This document shows, piece after piece, positions 8,293 to 16,857 of a stretch of 39,361 nt of DNA; positions within the stretch are counted from its first letter, which is position 1, and each line of letters starts with the position of its first letter. Origin of the DNA: an uncultured Actinomycetes bacterium (GTDB lineage Bacteria > Actinomycetota > Acidimicrobiia > Acidimicrobiales > RAAP-2); NCBI GenBank assembly GCA_903825895.1, contig CAIKCI010000007.1, positions 1-39,361 of the forward strand, written 5' to 3'. The position numbers were made by a program, and so were the translations under genes. The notes beneath the pieces are model-generated. The model ran no database searches. It was not told where the DNA came from and worked only from the letters and a program-made list of their open reading frames with translations.

Positions 8293-9756
8293 TCAGGTCG
8301 ACCAGATAAGTGCCTGCATCTCTGAGTAGGCGAGCAATCCGTAATCGCCACCATCTCGACCGACACCACTCATCTTGAAGCCACCAAATGGTGCGTCATG
8401 GTTTCGCTGAGCGGTATTAATTCCGATGTGCCCAGCACGAAGTTGCTTGCCGACTTCAAATGCTTTGGCAGCATCTTGTGAGAAGACGTAGTCATAAAGA
8501 CCAAACTCCGTGTCATTGGAGATAGCGATGCCTTCTTCTTCAGTGTCGAAGGGAATCAAGGTGATGACCGGGCCGAAGATTTCTTCACGTGCACAGGTCA
8601 AGTCATTCGTTCCCACAATGAGTGTTGGTCCCACGTAGAAGCCAGTGTCAAGGCCTGGATTGCGGCCATCAATGACGACCTTGCCGCCCTCAGGCTCGGC
8701 GCCATTGATGTGGGCGATGACCCGGTCTCGCTGTGCGGCTGAGATGAGTGGTCCGACCATGGTGGCGGGATCAGTCGGGTCACCAACCTTGAGCATTGGA
8801 GCAATGGCCTCGAGGCCAGCGATGACCTCGTCGACGAGGCTGCGGTGCACCACGGCACGCGTTGGAGACGTGCAGATTTGGCCCGAGTGGAATCCCCAGG
8901 TCGAGCTAATGCAGGTCAAGGCCTTCTTCACATCTGCATCTTCTAAGACAAGCGCAGCGCCTTTGCCGCCGAGTTCAAGCAAGAGACGCTTCATGGTCTT
9001 GCCACCGGCCTCCATGATTTTGCTTCCAACCTGTGTTGATCCGGTGAAACTCACCATGTCGACGTCGAAGGAGTCGACGAGGGCCGATGCGGCGTCAGGC
9101 GTGTTGGAATTGATGAGGTTCACAACGCCCGCAGGAAAGCCAACCTCATCGAGAATGCGGACGAGTTCAATGACGGCTAAGGGGTCTTGCGGGGCGGGTT
9201 TGACGATGACGGTGTTTCCTGCGGCTAGGGCAGGAGCAACCTTTCCGGCCATATTGACCATGGGAAAGTTGTAGGACGTGATGCAGGTCACGACCCCCAC
9301 GGGTTGGTGGATGACGGTGCCACCGATGACGCCACCAGGAGCCAATGGCGTGGACTGTGCCATTTGAGGATTGAGCGGTGTCTGAAGAACAGCACGAGGG
9401 TCACGGGCATAGCGGGCAAAGCGATCAGCGGCGACGGGAACTTGCATTTTTGAGCCAACCGTGGCGGTCGCTCCCGTTTCAGCAATCACCAAAGGAAGAA
9501 GTTCGGGGGCACGGTCACGAATGGCATCTGCAGCTTTATTCATGAGGGCACTGCGCTCTTCGACGGCCATTGCGGACCACATCGGAAACGCAGCCTTGGC
9601 GGCAGCTGCCGCAGCTATGGCGTCACTGACGGATGCATTCGGTGCCTGACCGACGACTTCTTCGGTCGCCGGGTTGATGATGTCGTAGGTGCCACTCGAT
9701 GCGGGGACCCACTTGCCGTTGATGTAAAGATTTGCTTCGTTGACTTGCTTCGACAT
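8293..9756 (-). CDS. NAD(P)-dependent aldehyde dehydrogenase
   Basis: A 487-residue aldehyde dehydrogenase superfamily enzyme that oxidises an aldehyde to the acid with NAD(P)+. Catalytic residues are in place: N163 in SYNFP, K186 in VIVKPAP, E261 in LELGGKGA and the nucleophile C295 in SGQICTSP. The EIFGPVITLIPF segment and C-terminal oligomerisation region are normal, and the length is typical. A good ribosome-binding site (ACGGAGG) precedes the ATG. It is the last gene of a minus-strand run comprising amidohydrolase, two acyl-CoA dehydrogenases, a luciferase-like oxidoreductase and this enzyme, so it probably acts on an aldehyde from the same catabolic route. The substrate is unknown. Confidence 0.93.
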   Translation of the reverse strand: MSKQVNEANLYINGKWVPASSGTYDIINPATEEVVGQAPNASVSDAIAAAAAAKAAFPMWSAMAVEERSALMNKAADAIRDRAPELLPLVIAETGATATVGSKMQVPVAADRFARYARDPRAVLQTPLNPQMAQSTPLAPGGVIGGTVIHQPVGVVTCITSYNFPMVNMAGKVAPALAAGNTVIVKPAPQDPLAVIELVRILDEVGFPAGVVNLINSNTPDAASALVDSFDVDMVSFTGSTQVGSKIMEAGGKTMKRLLLELGGKGAALVLEDADVKKALTCISSTWGFHSGQICTSPTRAVVHRSLVDEVIAGLEAIAPMLKVGDPTDPATMVGPLISAAQRDRVIAHINGAEPEGGKVVIDGRNPGLDTGFYVGPTLIVGTNDLTCAREEIFGPVITLIPFDTEEEGIAISNDTEFGLYDYVFSQDAAKAFEVGKQLRAGHIGINTAQRNHDAPFGGFKMSGVGRDGGDYGLLAYSEMQALIWST

Positions 9757-9792
9757 AATGCCTCCGTCGGTTGGTGGGTAAGGAAAATGGTC

Positions 9793-10785
9793 CTAACTGT
9801 GGAGCAAAGGAGCAACCAAGGCTCCGAAGCGTTGGGTCTGCTCGATGAATTCATCGACTGAGCGAACTCTAAAGGAAATTTGCAAGTGGTTCACGCCCAT
9901 GGCTGAAAGTTCGTTGAGCGAGTCTGCGAGTTGCTCAGGTCCACCCTTGCTGACGTAGCCTGGGAGGTCCCATCCTGGATCTTGGTCGTTCTTCTCAGTC
10001 ACGTAGAGAGGCTCAGCGATTGTGCCGATGTCCAAGGGAGCACCACCGCGCAGCTCTTCACGCATCTCTCGAATCTGAGCAATTTGTTCGGCCAACTTGG
10101 CCCGAGGGGTTCCCTGAGGAAGCCATCCGTCTCCATAAGCTGCGGTCCGCCGAAGTGCGGGCGGCGTTGATCCACCGATCCATAAGGGCGGCCGAGGAGA
10201 CTGTACCGGTCGAGGGGCGAGGTGCATCCCCGAGAACTGCCAACGGCTTCCTTCGTGATTCGGCGATTCGTCGACGAGACACTTGGTGAGCGCGCTTAAC
10301 GCTTCGTCGGTGTCGCGACCCCGGTCAATGTAGCCGTCCGGCCCAGAGAGCAGATCGAATTCTTCGTTGACGTGCCCCGCTCCTATTCCAGCAATCAAAC
10401 GGCCGTTTGAGAGGCGGTCGAGCGTGCTGAGTTCCTTGGCTGCTCGCAAGGGGTGACGTTGGCTCAAAATAAAGACGTGACTCAACAGTCGGGTTGATTT
10501 CGTGATTCCCGCCAACCATCCCAAGGTTGCGATGGTGTCGTACCAAGTGGCTCCCATTGCATCGACGAGCCGATCAGGTATCGCCGTGTGGTCGCAGACG
10601 CCTAAGTAAAAGCACCCTGCTTCGTCAGCGCCAACGGCGATTCGGGCGAAGTCATCAATGCTTGCCGTCTTCTCCCACTCCGAGACATAGAGGCTCGATT
10701 GGCTCTGGATGGGCAATTGCATGCCCCAGACAACAGCGCCGTTCGGGACGGTTTGGATGGTATCGGTAGGTAATTCGTTGGCCAT
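9793..10785 (-). CDS. Luciferase-like (F420-type) oxidoreductase
   Basis: A 330-residue TIM-barrel luciferase-family protein. The start is taken at ATG 10785 because AAGGAG lies at the right distance before it and the protein then begins with the family's beta strand (VVWGMQLPIQSQ). The frame stays open further upstream, but the added sequence is shadow of the neighbouring dehydrogenase gene. Family features include GVCDHTAIPD near residue 60, the RHPLRAAKELSTLDRLSNGRLIAGIGAGHVNEEF stretch (about 115-147; HPLRAAKELSTLDRLSNGR is the core) and LWIGGSTPPALRRTAAYGDGW. Such proteins in actinobacteria usually use F420; an Rv3520c-like role in sterol catabolism is plausible given the neighbours. It could also be FMN-dependent. 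Confidence 0.85.
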   Translation of the reverse strand: MANELPTDTIQTVPNGAVVWGMQLPIQSQSSLYVSEWEKTASIDDFARIAVGADEAGCFYLGVCDHTAIPDRLVDAMGATWYDTIATLGWLAGITKSTRLLSHVFILSQRHPLRAAKELSTLDRLSNGRLIAGIGAGHVNEEFDLLSGPDGYIDRGRDTDEALSALTKCLVDESPNHEGSRWQFSGMHLAPRPVQSPRPPLWIGGSTPPALRRTAAYGDGWLPQGTPRAKLAEQIAQIREMREELRGGAPLDIGTIAEPLYVTEKNDQDPGWDLPGYVSKGGPEQLADSLNELSAMGVNHLQISFRVRSVDEFIEQTQRFGALVAPLLHS

Positions 10786-10799
10786 GATGTGCTCCTTCG

Positions 10800-11828
10800 T
10801 TAGATCAATGCCGAGAGGAGGTCGGCGAGTTGCGTTCGGGTCGCCAAGGTCTGCGCAAGGACTCTGGCGCGCTTGAGATACAGGTGGATGGGAACTTCCC
10901 AGGTGAAGCCCATGCCGCCGTAGACCTGGATGGCGGTGCGGGCGTTCGCGAGGGCAGCATCGTCGGCCAGCATTTTCGCTCCAGCAGCGACACGCCAGCG
11001 CACTTCGCCCGGCGAACAACTTAAGGTATCGGCCTCACGAGTAGCGACATCGTTATTATCGAGGGTCACCGCAGCGGCCCAACACGCTGAACGCGCCAAC
11101 TCGGTTCGACACAGTGCATCAGCCAAGAGGTGCTTCACCGCTTGGAAACTCCCGATCGGGCGGCCGAACTGTTCGCGTCCCTTGGCGTACTCAACGGCCA
11201 ACTCAACCGTCACCTCAGCGATGCCCACTTGGGCAGCTCCGAGGAGCACGAGGGAGCGTTGACGCAATCCAACCGCATCGAGCCCGTCAATCGCCTCTCC
11301 CTCAGGAAGTGTTCCTTGGACAACGGCCAAGGGTGTGAGCGGATCCAGCGGTTCGTCGACCAGAGAGAGCGTGAGCGTGGATGGGTCCAAGCGGCGACAT
11401 TGGCCAGCGGCATCGCCCATGTGCGGCAAGACCACAATGCTCTTGACCGTCTGGGGGTGCTCTAACAGTAAGGGAACGGCGCTGTTGGGACTCTGCTGGT
11501 CGATTAACGCGATGGGCATCCCTCCAGCAGCATCGGCGAGACCTGGTCCGAGCACCATGGTCGAGAGCAGCGGTCCCGGGACGAGGCCCCGAGCGAGCTC
11601 TTCAGCAACGACGACACCATCGGCCAGGGAAAGTCCAACGCCACCGTCTTGTTCGGCCACCAGGAGCGAAAAGACGCCTGCGTCGTTCAGTGCGTCCCAC
11701 CACGCCTGCTCGACCGTATCGTCGGCCCCTTCTTTGGTGCGGATTTCCTCGAGGCTGATCGCGCCGTTGATGAGAGAACGAATACCCTCCTGTAAGGCGC
11801 GCTGGTCGTCTGAGAGTTGGAAGTCCAT
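10800..11828 (-). CDS. Acyl-CoA dehydrogenase, short partner subunit
   Basis: A 342-residue acyl-CoA dehydrogenase family protein, shorter than the usual 380-400 residues. It contains the REQFGRPIGSFQAVKHLLAD segment (about 235-254) and YGGMGFTWEVPIHLYLKRA (about 304-322), features of the smaller subunit in alpha2-beta2 FadE enzymes of steroid side-chain and ring degradation. The ATG follows directly after the stop of the long dehydrogenase gene (TAGATG), consistent with coupled translation and a 1:1 complex. It lacks the IYEGTSQIQ-type C-terminus of classical enzymes. Which member supplies most FAD-binding residues needs a structural alignment. Confidence 0.9.
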   Translation of the reverse strand: MDFQLSDDQRALQEGIRSLINGAISLEEIRTKEGADDTVEQAWWDALNDAGVFSLLVAEQDGGVGLSLADGVVVAEELARGLVPGPLLSTMVLGPGLADAAGGMPIALIDQQSPNSAVPLLLEHPQTVKSIVVLPHMGDAAGQCRRLDPSTLTLSLVDEPLDPLTPLAVVQGTLPEGEAIDGLDAVGLRQRSLVLLGAAQVGIAEVTVELAVEYAKGREQFGRPIGSFQAVKHLLADALCRTELARSACWAAAVTLDNNDVATREADTLSCSPGEVRWRVAAGAKMLADDAALANARTAIQVYGGMGFTWEVPIHLYLKRARVLAQTLATRTQLADLLSALI

Positions 11829-13022
11829 CTACTTAGGCTCCTTCGGGAGGCCGAGCACACGTTCCGCCACGATGTTGCGTTGGATCTGACTGGTGCCAGC
11901 GGCAATCGTGAGCGAAATTCCTTTGATCCACGCCTCAACAAGTTCGGCATTGGGGAGATCACCAAGACTGTCGGCACCAGCAATGGATGACGCGGCCAGG
12001 CCAGATCGCTCTAAGAGATCAAGGCCAAGATCACAGAGCGCTTGGCCATTCTCTGAGTAGGACAGCTTAAAGACGACACCGCCTACGCCAGGAACGCCAA
12101 GGCGGGCCGCTTCTGAGACGTTGCGCTTGGTCAGTGCCCACAGCCCATCGAAGGCAGCCGTCAGCGATGCGATGCGGCGGCGGATCGAAGGATCGCCCCA
12201 GAGTCCAGTGCGCTTCGCGAGCTCCGTCAGTGAACGCAAGATACGCATTGACTCTAAAAGGTCGCCAACGAATCCGGTGCCACGTTCAAAGGAGAGCGTC
12301 ACCATGGTGACCCGCCATCCATCGTTTTCGTCACCCACACGATTGGCAACGGGTACGCGCACATCGTCAAGAAACAGTTCAGCAAATTCTGTTGACCCGC
12401 CGATGGTGGTTAAGGGTCGGATCTCAATGCCCGGCGTATCCATGGGGACGATGAGCCAAGAGATACCGCGGTGGCGGCTGTCGTCGTCACCAGTGCGCAC
12501 GAGCATCTCGCAATAGTCCGCAACCTCTGCGTGGCTTGTCCAAATCTTTGAGCCGTTGATGACGTACTCGTCGCCGTCACGGACCGCCTTCGTGCGCAGC
12601 GACGCTAAGTCACTGCCGGACCCTGGTTCAGAGAAGCCCTGACACCAGATTTCGTCGCCTTTCAAAATTGCGGGGAGGTAGCGCTCCTTTTGTGCTTGGG
12701 TGCCTTCGGCGATGATGGTTGGTCCAGCATGGCCAAGGCCCACAAAGCCCGTGCCGATATAAGGAGCTTCAGCAAACTCACACTCTTCTTTGAAGATGAG
12801 TTGTTCAACAGGACTTGATCCACGACCACCACCATCTACAGGCCAGTCGATCCCCGCATAGCCCGCTTCGTAGAGCGTGCGCTGCCAATGCGTGTCGTAG
12901 GCCCGTCGAGCCGGCCAGTCCGTTGAAGCCGGCTTGGCGGGAAGGCTAGGGAGAACGGCGCTGAGCCAGGCCCGAATTTCGAGCCGGAAGGCTTCTTCTT
13001 CCTCGGTGTAACGAAGATCCAT
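11829..13022 (-). CDS. Acyl-CoA dehydrogenase, long partner subunit
   Basis: A 397-residue acyl-CoA dehydrogenase that forms the long member of a pair with the next gene. It has the WCQGFSEPGSGSDLASLRT flavin/substrate signature (126-144), the middle beta domain, and C-terminal TSQIQRNIVAERVLGLP. In classical enzymes the catalytic Glu precedes GTSQIQ, but here that position is Ala (TIAAGTSQIQ). A glutamate at residue 246 in LSFERG fits the alternative catalytic position of isovaleryl-CoA dehydrogenase and, as I recall, of mycobacterial FadE26. The start ATG is 13 bases after the amidohydrolase stop, in the same operon. The likely reaction is dehydrogenation of a steroid-derived acyl-CoA. Confidence 0.92.
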   Translation of the reverse strand: MDLRYTEEEEAFRLEIRAWLSAVLPSLPAKPASTDWPARRAYDTHWQRTLYEAGYAGIDWPVDGGGRGSSPVEQLIFKEECEFAEAPYIGTGFVGLGHAGPTIIAEGTQAQKERYLPAILKGDEIWCQGFSEPGSGSDLASLRTKAVRDGDEYVINGSKIWTSHAEVADYCEMLVRTGDDDSRHRGISWLIVPMDTPGIEIRPLTTIGGSTEFAELFLDDVRVPVANRVGDENDGWRVTMVTLSFERGTGFVGDLLESMRILRSLTELAKRTGLWGDPSIRRRIASLTAAFDGLWALTKRNVSEAARLGVPGVGGVVFKLSYSENGQALCDLGLDLLERSGLAASSIAGADSLGDLPNAELVEAWIKGISLTIAAGTSQIQRNIVAERVLGLPKEPK

Positions 13023-13035
13023 TGACGGGAGTGAC

Positions 13036-14235
13036 TTACTTGTCGAAGTCGAGGCCGAATAATTTAATGGCGTTACCGCGGATTACCTTGTAGCGCTGCT
13101 CGTCAGTAAGCCCGGCCATCTGCTCTTCAGCGATCTGAGCCGTTCGGGGCCACGTCGAGTCTGAATGGGGGTAGTCCGACTCATACGTGATGTTATCGGC
13201 ACCGATCTCGTCGATGAGTTTCATCCCGTTGGGGTCGTCAAAGAAACAGCCGTAGACGTGGTCGGGGAAGTAGGACGACGGTGGGTTAGGCACGATGTCA
13301 GCGACGCCGCCCCACCCTCGGTTGTCTTCCCACACAACGTCCATGCGATGGAGGAGGTAAGGGATCCAGCCAATCTGGCCTTCTGAGTACGCGACCTTCA
13401 AGTTGCTAAAGCGTTCGAAGAGGCCCGAGAACAGAAAGTCAGCCATCGAAAGTTCAGCGTTGATGTGGGTCAGCGAAGATCCCACCGCAGCGGGCGCGTC
13501 AGCCGAGGTCGACGGCATTTTCGATGAGGAACCGATGTGCATATTGACCACCGTGGACGTTTCATCGCAGGCTTGGAAGAACGGGTCCCAGTAACGATCA
13601 GGATCATGCACACTCGGCAGTCCTAGGTAGGCCGGGATCTCAGAGAAACAGACCGCACGCACACCGCGCTCGGCGTTACGTCGAACTTCTGCCGCCGCCA
13701 GGTGGGCGTCCCAAAGAGGAATAATGACCAACGGAATCAGTCGACCATCTGAGCCTGCGCACCACTCTTCGATCGTCCAGTCGTTGTAGGCCTGAACACA
13801 GAGCAGCGCGAGTTCTTTGTCTTTCGCTTCGGTGAAAGTCTGGCCGCAGAAACGAGGGAAGGTGGGGAAGCAAAGCGATGCTTCGATGTGGTTCTCGTCC
13901 ATGTCTTCTAGACGCGGCTTTTGTTCGTAGCTTCCAGGACGCATGTCCTCATAGGTGATCCCCGACATGGTGACTTGATCACGGGGCACGCCAACGGCTG
14001 AGTCGACGCGCAGGAGAGGGCGTACAAGATCTTCGTAGTGCCACCAATCGGTATCGGTTCCTTGTGAACCCGGAATCACCGAGAGCTTGCCACCGACATA
14101 GGTGACCTCACCCATAGGAGCGCGCTTGATGCGAGGACCAACGTCTTTGTACTTTGCTGGGAGGCGGTCCATCCAGAGATTTGCGGGCTCAACGACGTGG
14201 TCGTCGACGGAAATAATCATCGGTAAGTCAGTCAT
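13036..14235 (-). CDS. Amidohydrolase_2 (ACMSD-like) family metal-dependent hydrolase
   Basis: A 399-residue amidohydrolase-fold protein of the Amidohydrolase_2 group, which holds decarboxylases and C-C or C-N hydrolases. Visible are DDHVVEPANLW near the N-terminus, where the usual HxH is DxH, NMHIGSS with a metal-binding His near 240, and ESDYPHSDSTWP near 362 with the catalytic Asp. The start at ATG 14235 is chosen because TACGCT, a good -10 box, ends seven bases before it and a perfect palindromic operator lies just upstream. An in-frame start 30 bases earlier would fall inside that operator. It heads the run to the aldehyde dehydrogenase. Related proteins are common in actinobacterial steroid gene clusters; the substrate is unknown. 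Confidence 0.87.
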   Translation of the reverse strand: MTDLPMIISVDDHVVEPANLWMDRLPAKYKDVGPRIKRAPMGEVTYVGGKLSVIPGSQGTDTDWWHYEDLVRPLLRVDSAVGVPRDQVTMSGITYEDMRPGSYEQKPRLEDMDENHIEASLCFPTFPRFCGQTFTEAKDKELALLCVQAYNDWTIEEWCAGSDGRLIPLVIIPLWDAHLAAAEVRRNAERGVRAVCFSEIPAYLGLPSVHDPDRYWDPFFQACDETSTVVNMHIGSSSKMPSTSADAPAAVGSSLTHINAELSMADFLFSGLFERFSNLKVAYSEGQIGWIPYLLHRMDVVWEDNRGWGGVADIVPNPPSSYFPDHVYGCFFDDPNGMKLIDEIGADNITYESDYPHSDSTWPRTAQIAEEQMAGLTDEQRYKVIRGNAIKLFGLDFDK

Positions 14236-14242
14236 GACTTTG

Positions 14243-14248
14243 AGCGTA
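14243..14248 (-). promoter_or_regulatory. Putative -10 box for amidohydrolase operon
   Basis: TACGCT on the minus strand ends seven bases before ATG 14235. There is no ribosome-binding site, so the transcript is probably leaderless. The palindromic operator begins six bases upstream of this box, in the expected -10/-35 spacer, a repressor position. Confidence 0.45.
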
Positions 14249-14254
14249 GCGGGA

Positions 14255-14273
14255 AACTGACGCACCGTCAGTT
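14255..14273. promoter_or_regulatory. Perfect 19-bp palindromic operator
   Basis: AACTGACG-CAC-CGTCAGTT is a perfect eight-base inverted repeat with a three-base centre. Its 15-base core is identical, in opposite orientation, to the site before the echA20-like gene at 27655-27669. It overlaps the inferred -10/-35 spacer of the amidohydrolase promoter and lies just downstream of the SDR stop. The form suits a TetR-family dimer. The cognate regulator is not identified. Confidence 0.75.
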
Positions 14274-14286
14274 CCTGAGGTGGCCT

Positions 14287-15093
14287 CTAAACCATCACCA
14301 CGCCACCGTTTGGGGAGAGGACTTGCCCGGTAAGGAAACTCGAGGCGTCAGACGCCAAATACAGCACGGCAAAGCCGATGTCCCGAGGTTCGCCAACTCG
14401 CTTGAGCGGGGCCATTTTGGCCATAGGAGTGAGGACCGCGGCCTTCATCTCTTCATCGATGGACCCATCGGGGCGTTGGTAGTAGCGACTCGTCATTGAG
14501 GTCGGTACGAAGCCCGGGGCCACGGCATTGACGCGCACCCCACGCTTGCCGATTTCCAAGGCCATGATCCTGGTCATCTGCACGACGCTGGCTTTGGTCA
14601 TGGCATACGCGGCGATGTCCGGCGAGGGCATCTGCATCGCACCAGAGGCCATATTGATGATCGATCCACCGCCGTGTTCTGCCATGTGTCGGCCCGCAGT
14701 TTGTGCGCCAAAAAGGGTGCCTTTCACGTTGACGTTCATCAGTGCATCGAGATCAGCTGCCTTCAAGTCCAGTACCTGTGCTTCTGCCATGATTCCCGCC
14801 GAGTTCACCCAGATATCCAATCTGCCGTGACTGAGCGCAGCATCGAGAAGAAGGTGATGGGCATATTCGTCGCTGACGTCGACGCCGACACTCTCAGCAC
14901 TGCCACCAGTAGAGCGAATCGACGTGGCTGTCTCTTGCGCTCGTTCGTCGTTGACGTCGCCGCAGATGACGGTGGCACCTGCACCGGCCAAGATTTCAGC
15001 ACTTGCCTGACCGAGACCACTTCCCGCCCCGGTGACGACGGCGACGCGCCCGGAGAGATTGAATGCTGCTGTTACGGTTTCAGAGTTTTCCAT
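14287..15093 (-). CDS. Short-chain dehydrogenase/reductase
   Basis: A 268-residue classical SDR. The nucleotide motif TGAGSGLG is at 21-28, NSAG (variant of NNAG) at 97-100, the catalytic Ser at about 150 and the Y163-x3-K167 pair in YAMTK. The start at ATG 15093 is supported by AAAGGA nine bases before it; the open frame extends further upstream without a better site. It is on the same strand as the amidohydrolase run but is separated by 51 bases that hold the palindromic operator, so it may be a separate transcript or the first gene of a longer one. In this context it probably oxidises or reduces a hydroxy/keto CoA ester; an IpdF-like role is possible but unproven. Confidence 0.9.
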   Translation of the reverse strand: MENSETVTAAFNLSGRVAVVTGAGSGLGQASAEILAGAGATVICGDVNDERAQETATSIRSTGGSAESVGVDVSDEYAHHLLLDAALSHGRLDIWVNSAGIMAEAQVLDLKAADLDALMNVNVKGTLFGAQTAGRHMAEHGGGSIINMASGAMQMPSPDIAAYAMTKASVVQMTRIMALEIGKRGVRVNAVAPGFVPTSMTSRYYQRPDGSIDEEMKAAVLTPMAKMAPLKRVGEPRDIGFAVLYLASDASSFLTGQVLSPNGGVVMV

Positions 15094-15151
15094 GATGTCC
15101 TTTCGTTGTCGACAGCCTGCCACGACCGTGCGCTCCGCGTCGATCCTTCGT

Positions 15152-15157
15152 TAGGTT
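15152..15157 (+). promoter_or_regulatory. Putative -10 box, leaderless amine oxidase-like gene
   Basis: TAGGTT ends six bases before ATG 15164 and no Shine-Dalgarno sequence precedes the start. The same hexamer stands before the GTG at 31964, supporting a shared leaderless promoter form. Confidence 0.4.
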
Positions 15158-15163
15158 ATTTCT

Positions 15164-16387
15164 ATGGAAGCAACTCAAGTCATCATCGTGGGTGCTGGCG
15201 TTGCCGGTTTGCGCTGTGGGCAGTGGCTTGTCAGTCGAGGGATCGAGGTCCAAGTTTTTGAGGCGTCGGATCGCGTGGGCGGGCGTATTGCGACGGACCG
15301 TATCGATGGGTATCAGATCGACCGGGGCTTTCAACTCCTCAACCCTTCGTATCCTCAAGCCCGGCGCGCCTTGGATCTTGCCCGACTTGACCTCAAGGCC
15401 TTTGCTCCTGGGATGATCGTCCACAACGGAACGACATCCTTTTGCGTGGCCGACCCGCTGCGTGCGCCAGTGAAAAGTTTGCGCGCCCTCAGCGCCCCGT
15501 TGGGATCAATGCGCAGTCGAGTGGGTCTTGTCAAACTTCTCGGTGGCATCCGCTTTGAGCGACACCCGTCGTTGATCGACCCTGACTGCACAGCGAAAGA
15601 GTGGTTCAACCATCACGGCATCGACGAATCAGCTATTGAGAACCTCTTGCAACCTTTTTTGGCGGGAGTCACACTTGAAGATCACCTTGACACCTCGGCG
15701 CGGGTCGTTGCGTTGTTGCTGCGAAGTTTCCTTCGCGGTACGCCAGGTGTTCCAGCAGGGGGGATGGAAGCGATCCCTCTGCAACTGGCTGAACATCTTG
15801 GAGGACGCATCACCATGAATGCTCAGGTGGTGCGGGTTGACCCTCGATCGGTGACCCTGGCTGATGGCACGGTGGTGTCGGGCGACGTGGTGGTCGTCGC
15901 CACACCGAGCAACGTGACGGGAACTCTGCTTGGGGGTGCAGCCCCGTCTGCCATGAACCCCGTGACGACCTGGTGGTATGCCACCGACGAACCGTTGAAG
16001 GCGGGGGCGACCCTGATCGTCGACCAACGGCAAGGGCCCCTCGTGAACACACTCGAGATGACGTCAGCAGCGCCGAGTTATGCGCCGCCGGGCAAGCACC
16101 TGGTCGCAGCGTCCGCCCTTGGGCTTCACGCCGGAGTCGATGACGAGCAAACGGTGCGCACACGATTGGCGCAGCTCCATGACACCCCAACGCGATCGTG
16201 GTCATTGATTTCCCGATCGCTCGTCCCTTACGCACTTCCCTCGTTTCGCCCACCGGCTGATCTTGTGGGCCCGCAGTCCATGAACGATGTGCTCGTTGCC
16301 GGTGATGGATTCGCCACGCCCTCGACGCAAGGGGCTATGGCGTCAGGCGAACGTGCTGGCCGAGCAGCGCTGCAGCGCCTTCAATAG
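15164..16387 (+). CDS. FAD-dependent amine oxidase/protoporphyrinogen oxidase-like protein
   Basis: A 407-residue NAD(P)/FAD-binding flavoprotein of the amine-oxidase/phytoene-desaturase superfamily. The dinucleotide-binding fold is at the N-terminus: VIIVGAGVAGL (7-17), an acidic residue closing strand two in FEASDRVGGR (32-41), and a DRGFQLLN substrate-side motif near 53. The C-terminus has VAGDGFATPSTQGAMASGERAG, the second FAD contact, and the length is normal. It stands alone on the plus strand between minus-strand runs and overlaps the convergent ogt gene by seven bases. The substrate is unknown; a polyene, amine or steroid is possible. Confidence 0.87.
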   Translation: MEATQVIIVGAGVAGLRCGQWLVSRGIEVQVFEASDRVGGRIATDRIDGYQIDRGFQLLNPSYPQARRALDLARLDLKAFAPGMIVHNGTTSFCVADPLRAPVKSLRALSAPLGSMRSRVGLVKLLGGIRFERHPSLIDPDCTAKEWFNHHGIDESAIENLLQPFLAGVTLEDHLDTSARVVALLLRSFLRGTPGVPAGGMEAIPLQLAEHLGGRITMNAQVVRVDPRSVTLADGTVVSGDVVVVATPSNVTGTLLGGAAPSAMNPVTTWWYATDEPLKAGATLIVDQRQGPLVNTLEMTSAAPSYAPPGKHLVAASALGLHAGVDDEQTVRTRLAQLHDTPTRSWSLISRSLVPYALPSFRPPADLVGPQSMNDVLVAGDGFATPSTQGAMASGERAGRAALQRLQ

Positions 16388-16857
16388 GTCGCACCCTCAA
16401 ATGCCAACAGTGACGCTTTCAACGCCTCGCCGCCGCCGAAGCCACCGAGGCCATTTGACGCCACCACACGATGACAGGGTCGAAGGATGGCGATGGGGTT
16501 CTTCCCCAAGGCTTGGCCGACGGCACGAGGCCCCTTTGGTCGACCAACCGCGTCAGCGACCCACCCGTAGGATCGCACTTCTCCAAAGGGGATCTCCGCC
16601 AGCGACGCCCAGACTTCCTCTTGGAACGGCGTACCAATGCGGGCAAGGGGAATGGTGAAGTGTTGGCGCTTGCCCGAAAAGTATTCGTCAAGTTGGAGCG
16701 CTGCGTCGGCGACAAGCTCAGAGTGACCACGGTCGTGAAGCACGCCTGGCGTCTCACTGGGTAACGTCACCGCTGTGACGAGTTCATCAGTCCCGCCAAC
16801 GGCGAAGCGACCGAAGGGACTTTCGACAATGGCCCAGGAAAGCGAGCCGTGAATCAC
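16381..16857 (-). CDS. ogt: Methylated-DNA--protein-cysteine methyltransferase
   Basis: A 158-residue O6-alkylguanine-DNA alkyltransferase that transfers the alkyl group to its own cysteine. The acceptor C128 is in the PCHRV motif. Upstream are TPFQEEVWASLAEIPFGEVRSYG (about 76-98) and RAVGQALGKNP (111-121), the DNA-binding and arginine-finger region. The start is placed at GTG 16857, which overlaps the stop of the upstream dehydrogenase (GTGA) and begins the ribonuclease-H-like N-domain (SWAIVESPFGRFAVGG). A longer in-frame reading would run through the dehydrogenase gene. It is the last gene of the dehydrogenase pair's operon, and its job is DNA repair unrelated to that pathway. Confidence 0.93.
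   Translation of the reverse strand: MIHGSLSWAIVESPFGRFAVGGTDELVTAVTLPSETPGVLHDRGHSELVADAALQLDEYFSGKRQHFTIPLARIGTPFQEEVWASLAEIPFGEVRSYGWVADAVGRPKGPRAVGQALGKNPIAILRPCHRVVASNGLGGFGGGEALKASLLAFEGATY

Noticed and set aside
10786-11019. Upstream extension of the luciferase-like protein to 408 residues
   Set aside because: The extra 78 residues are rich in Arg, Cys and Pro and run antisense-like through the dehydrogenase gene. ATG 10785 has a good ribosome-binding site and the proper family start.
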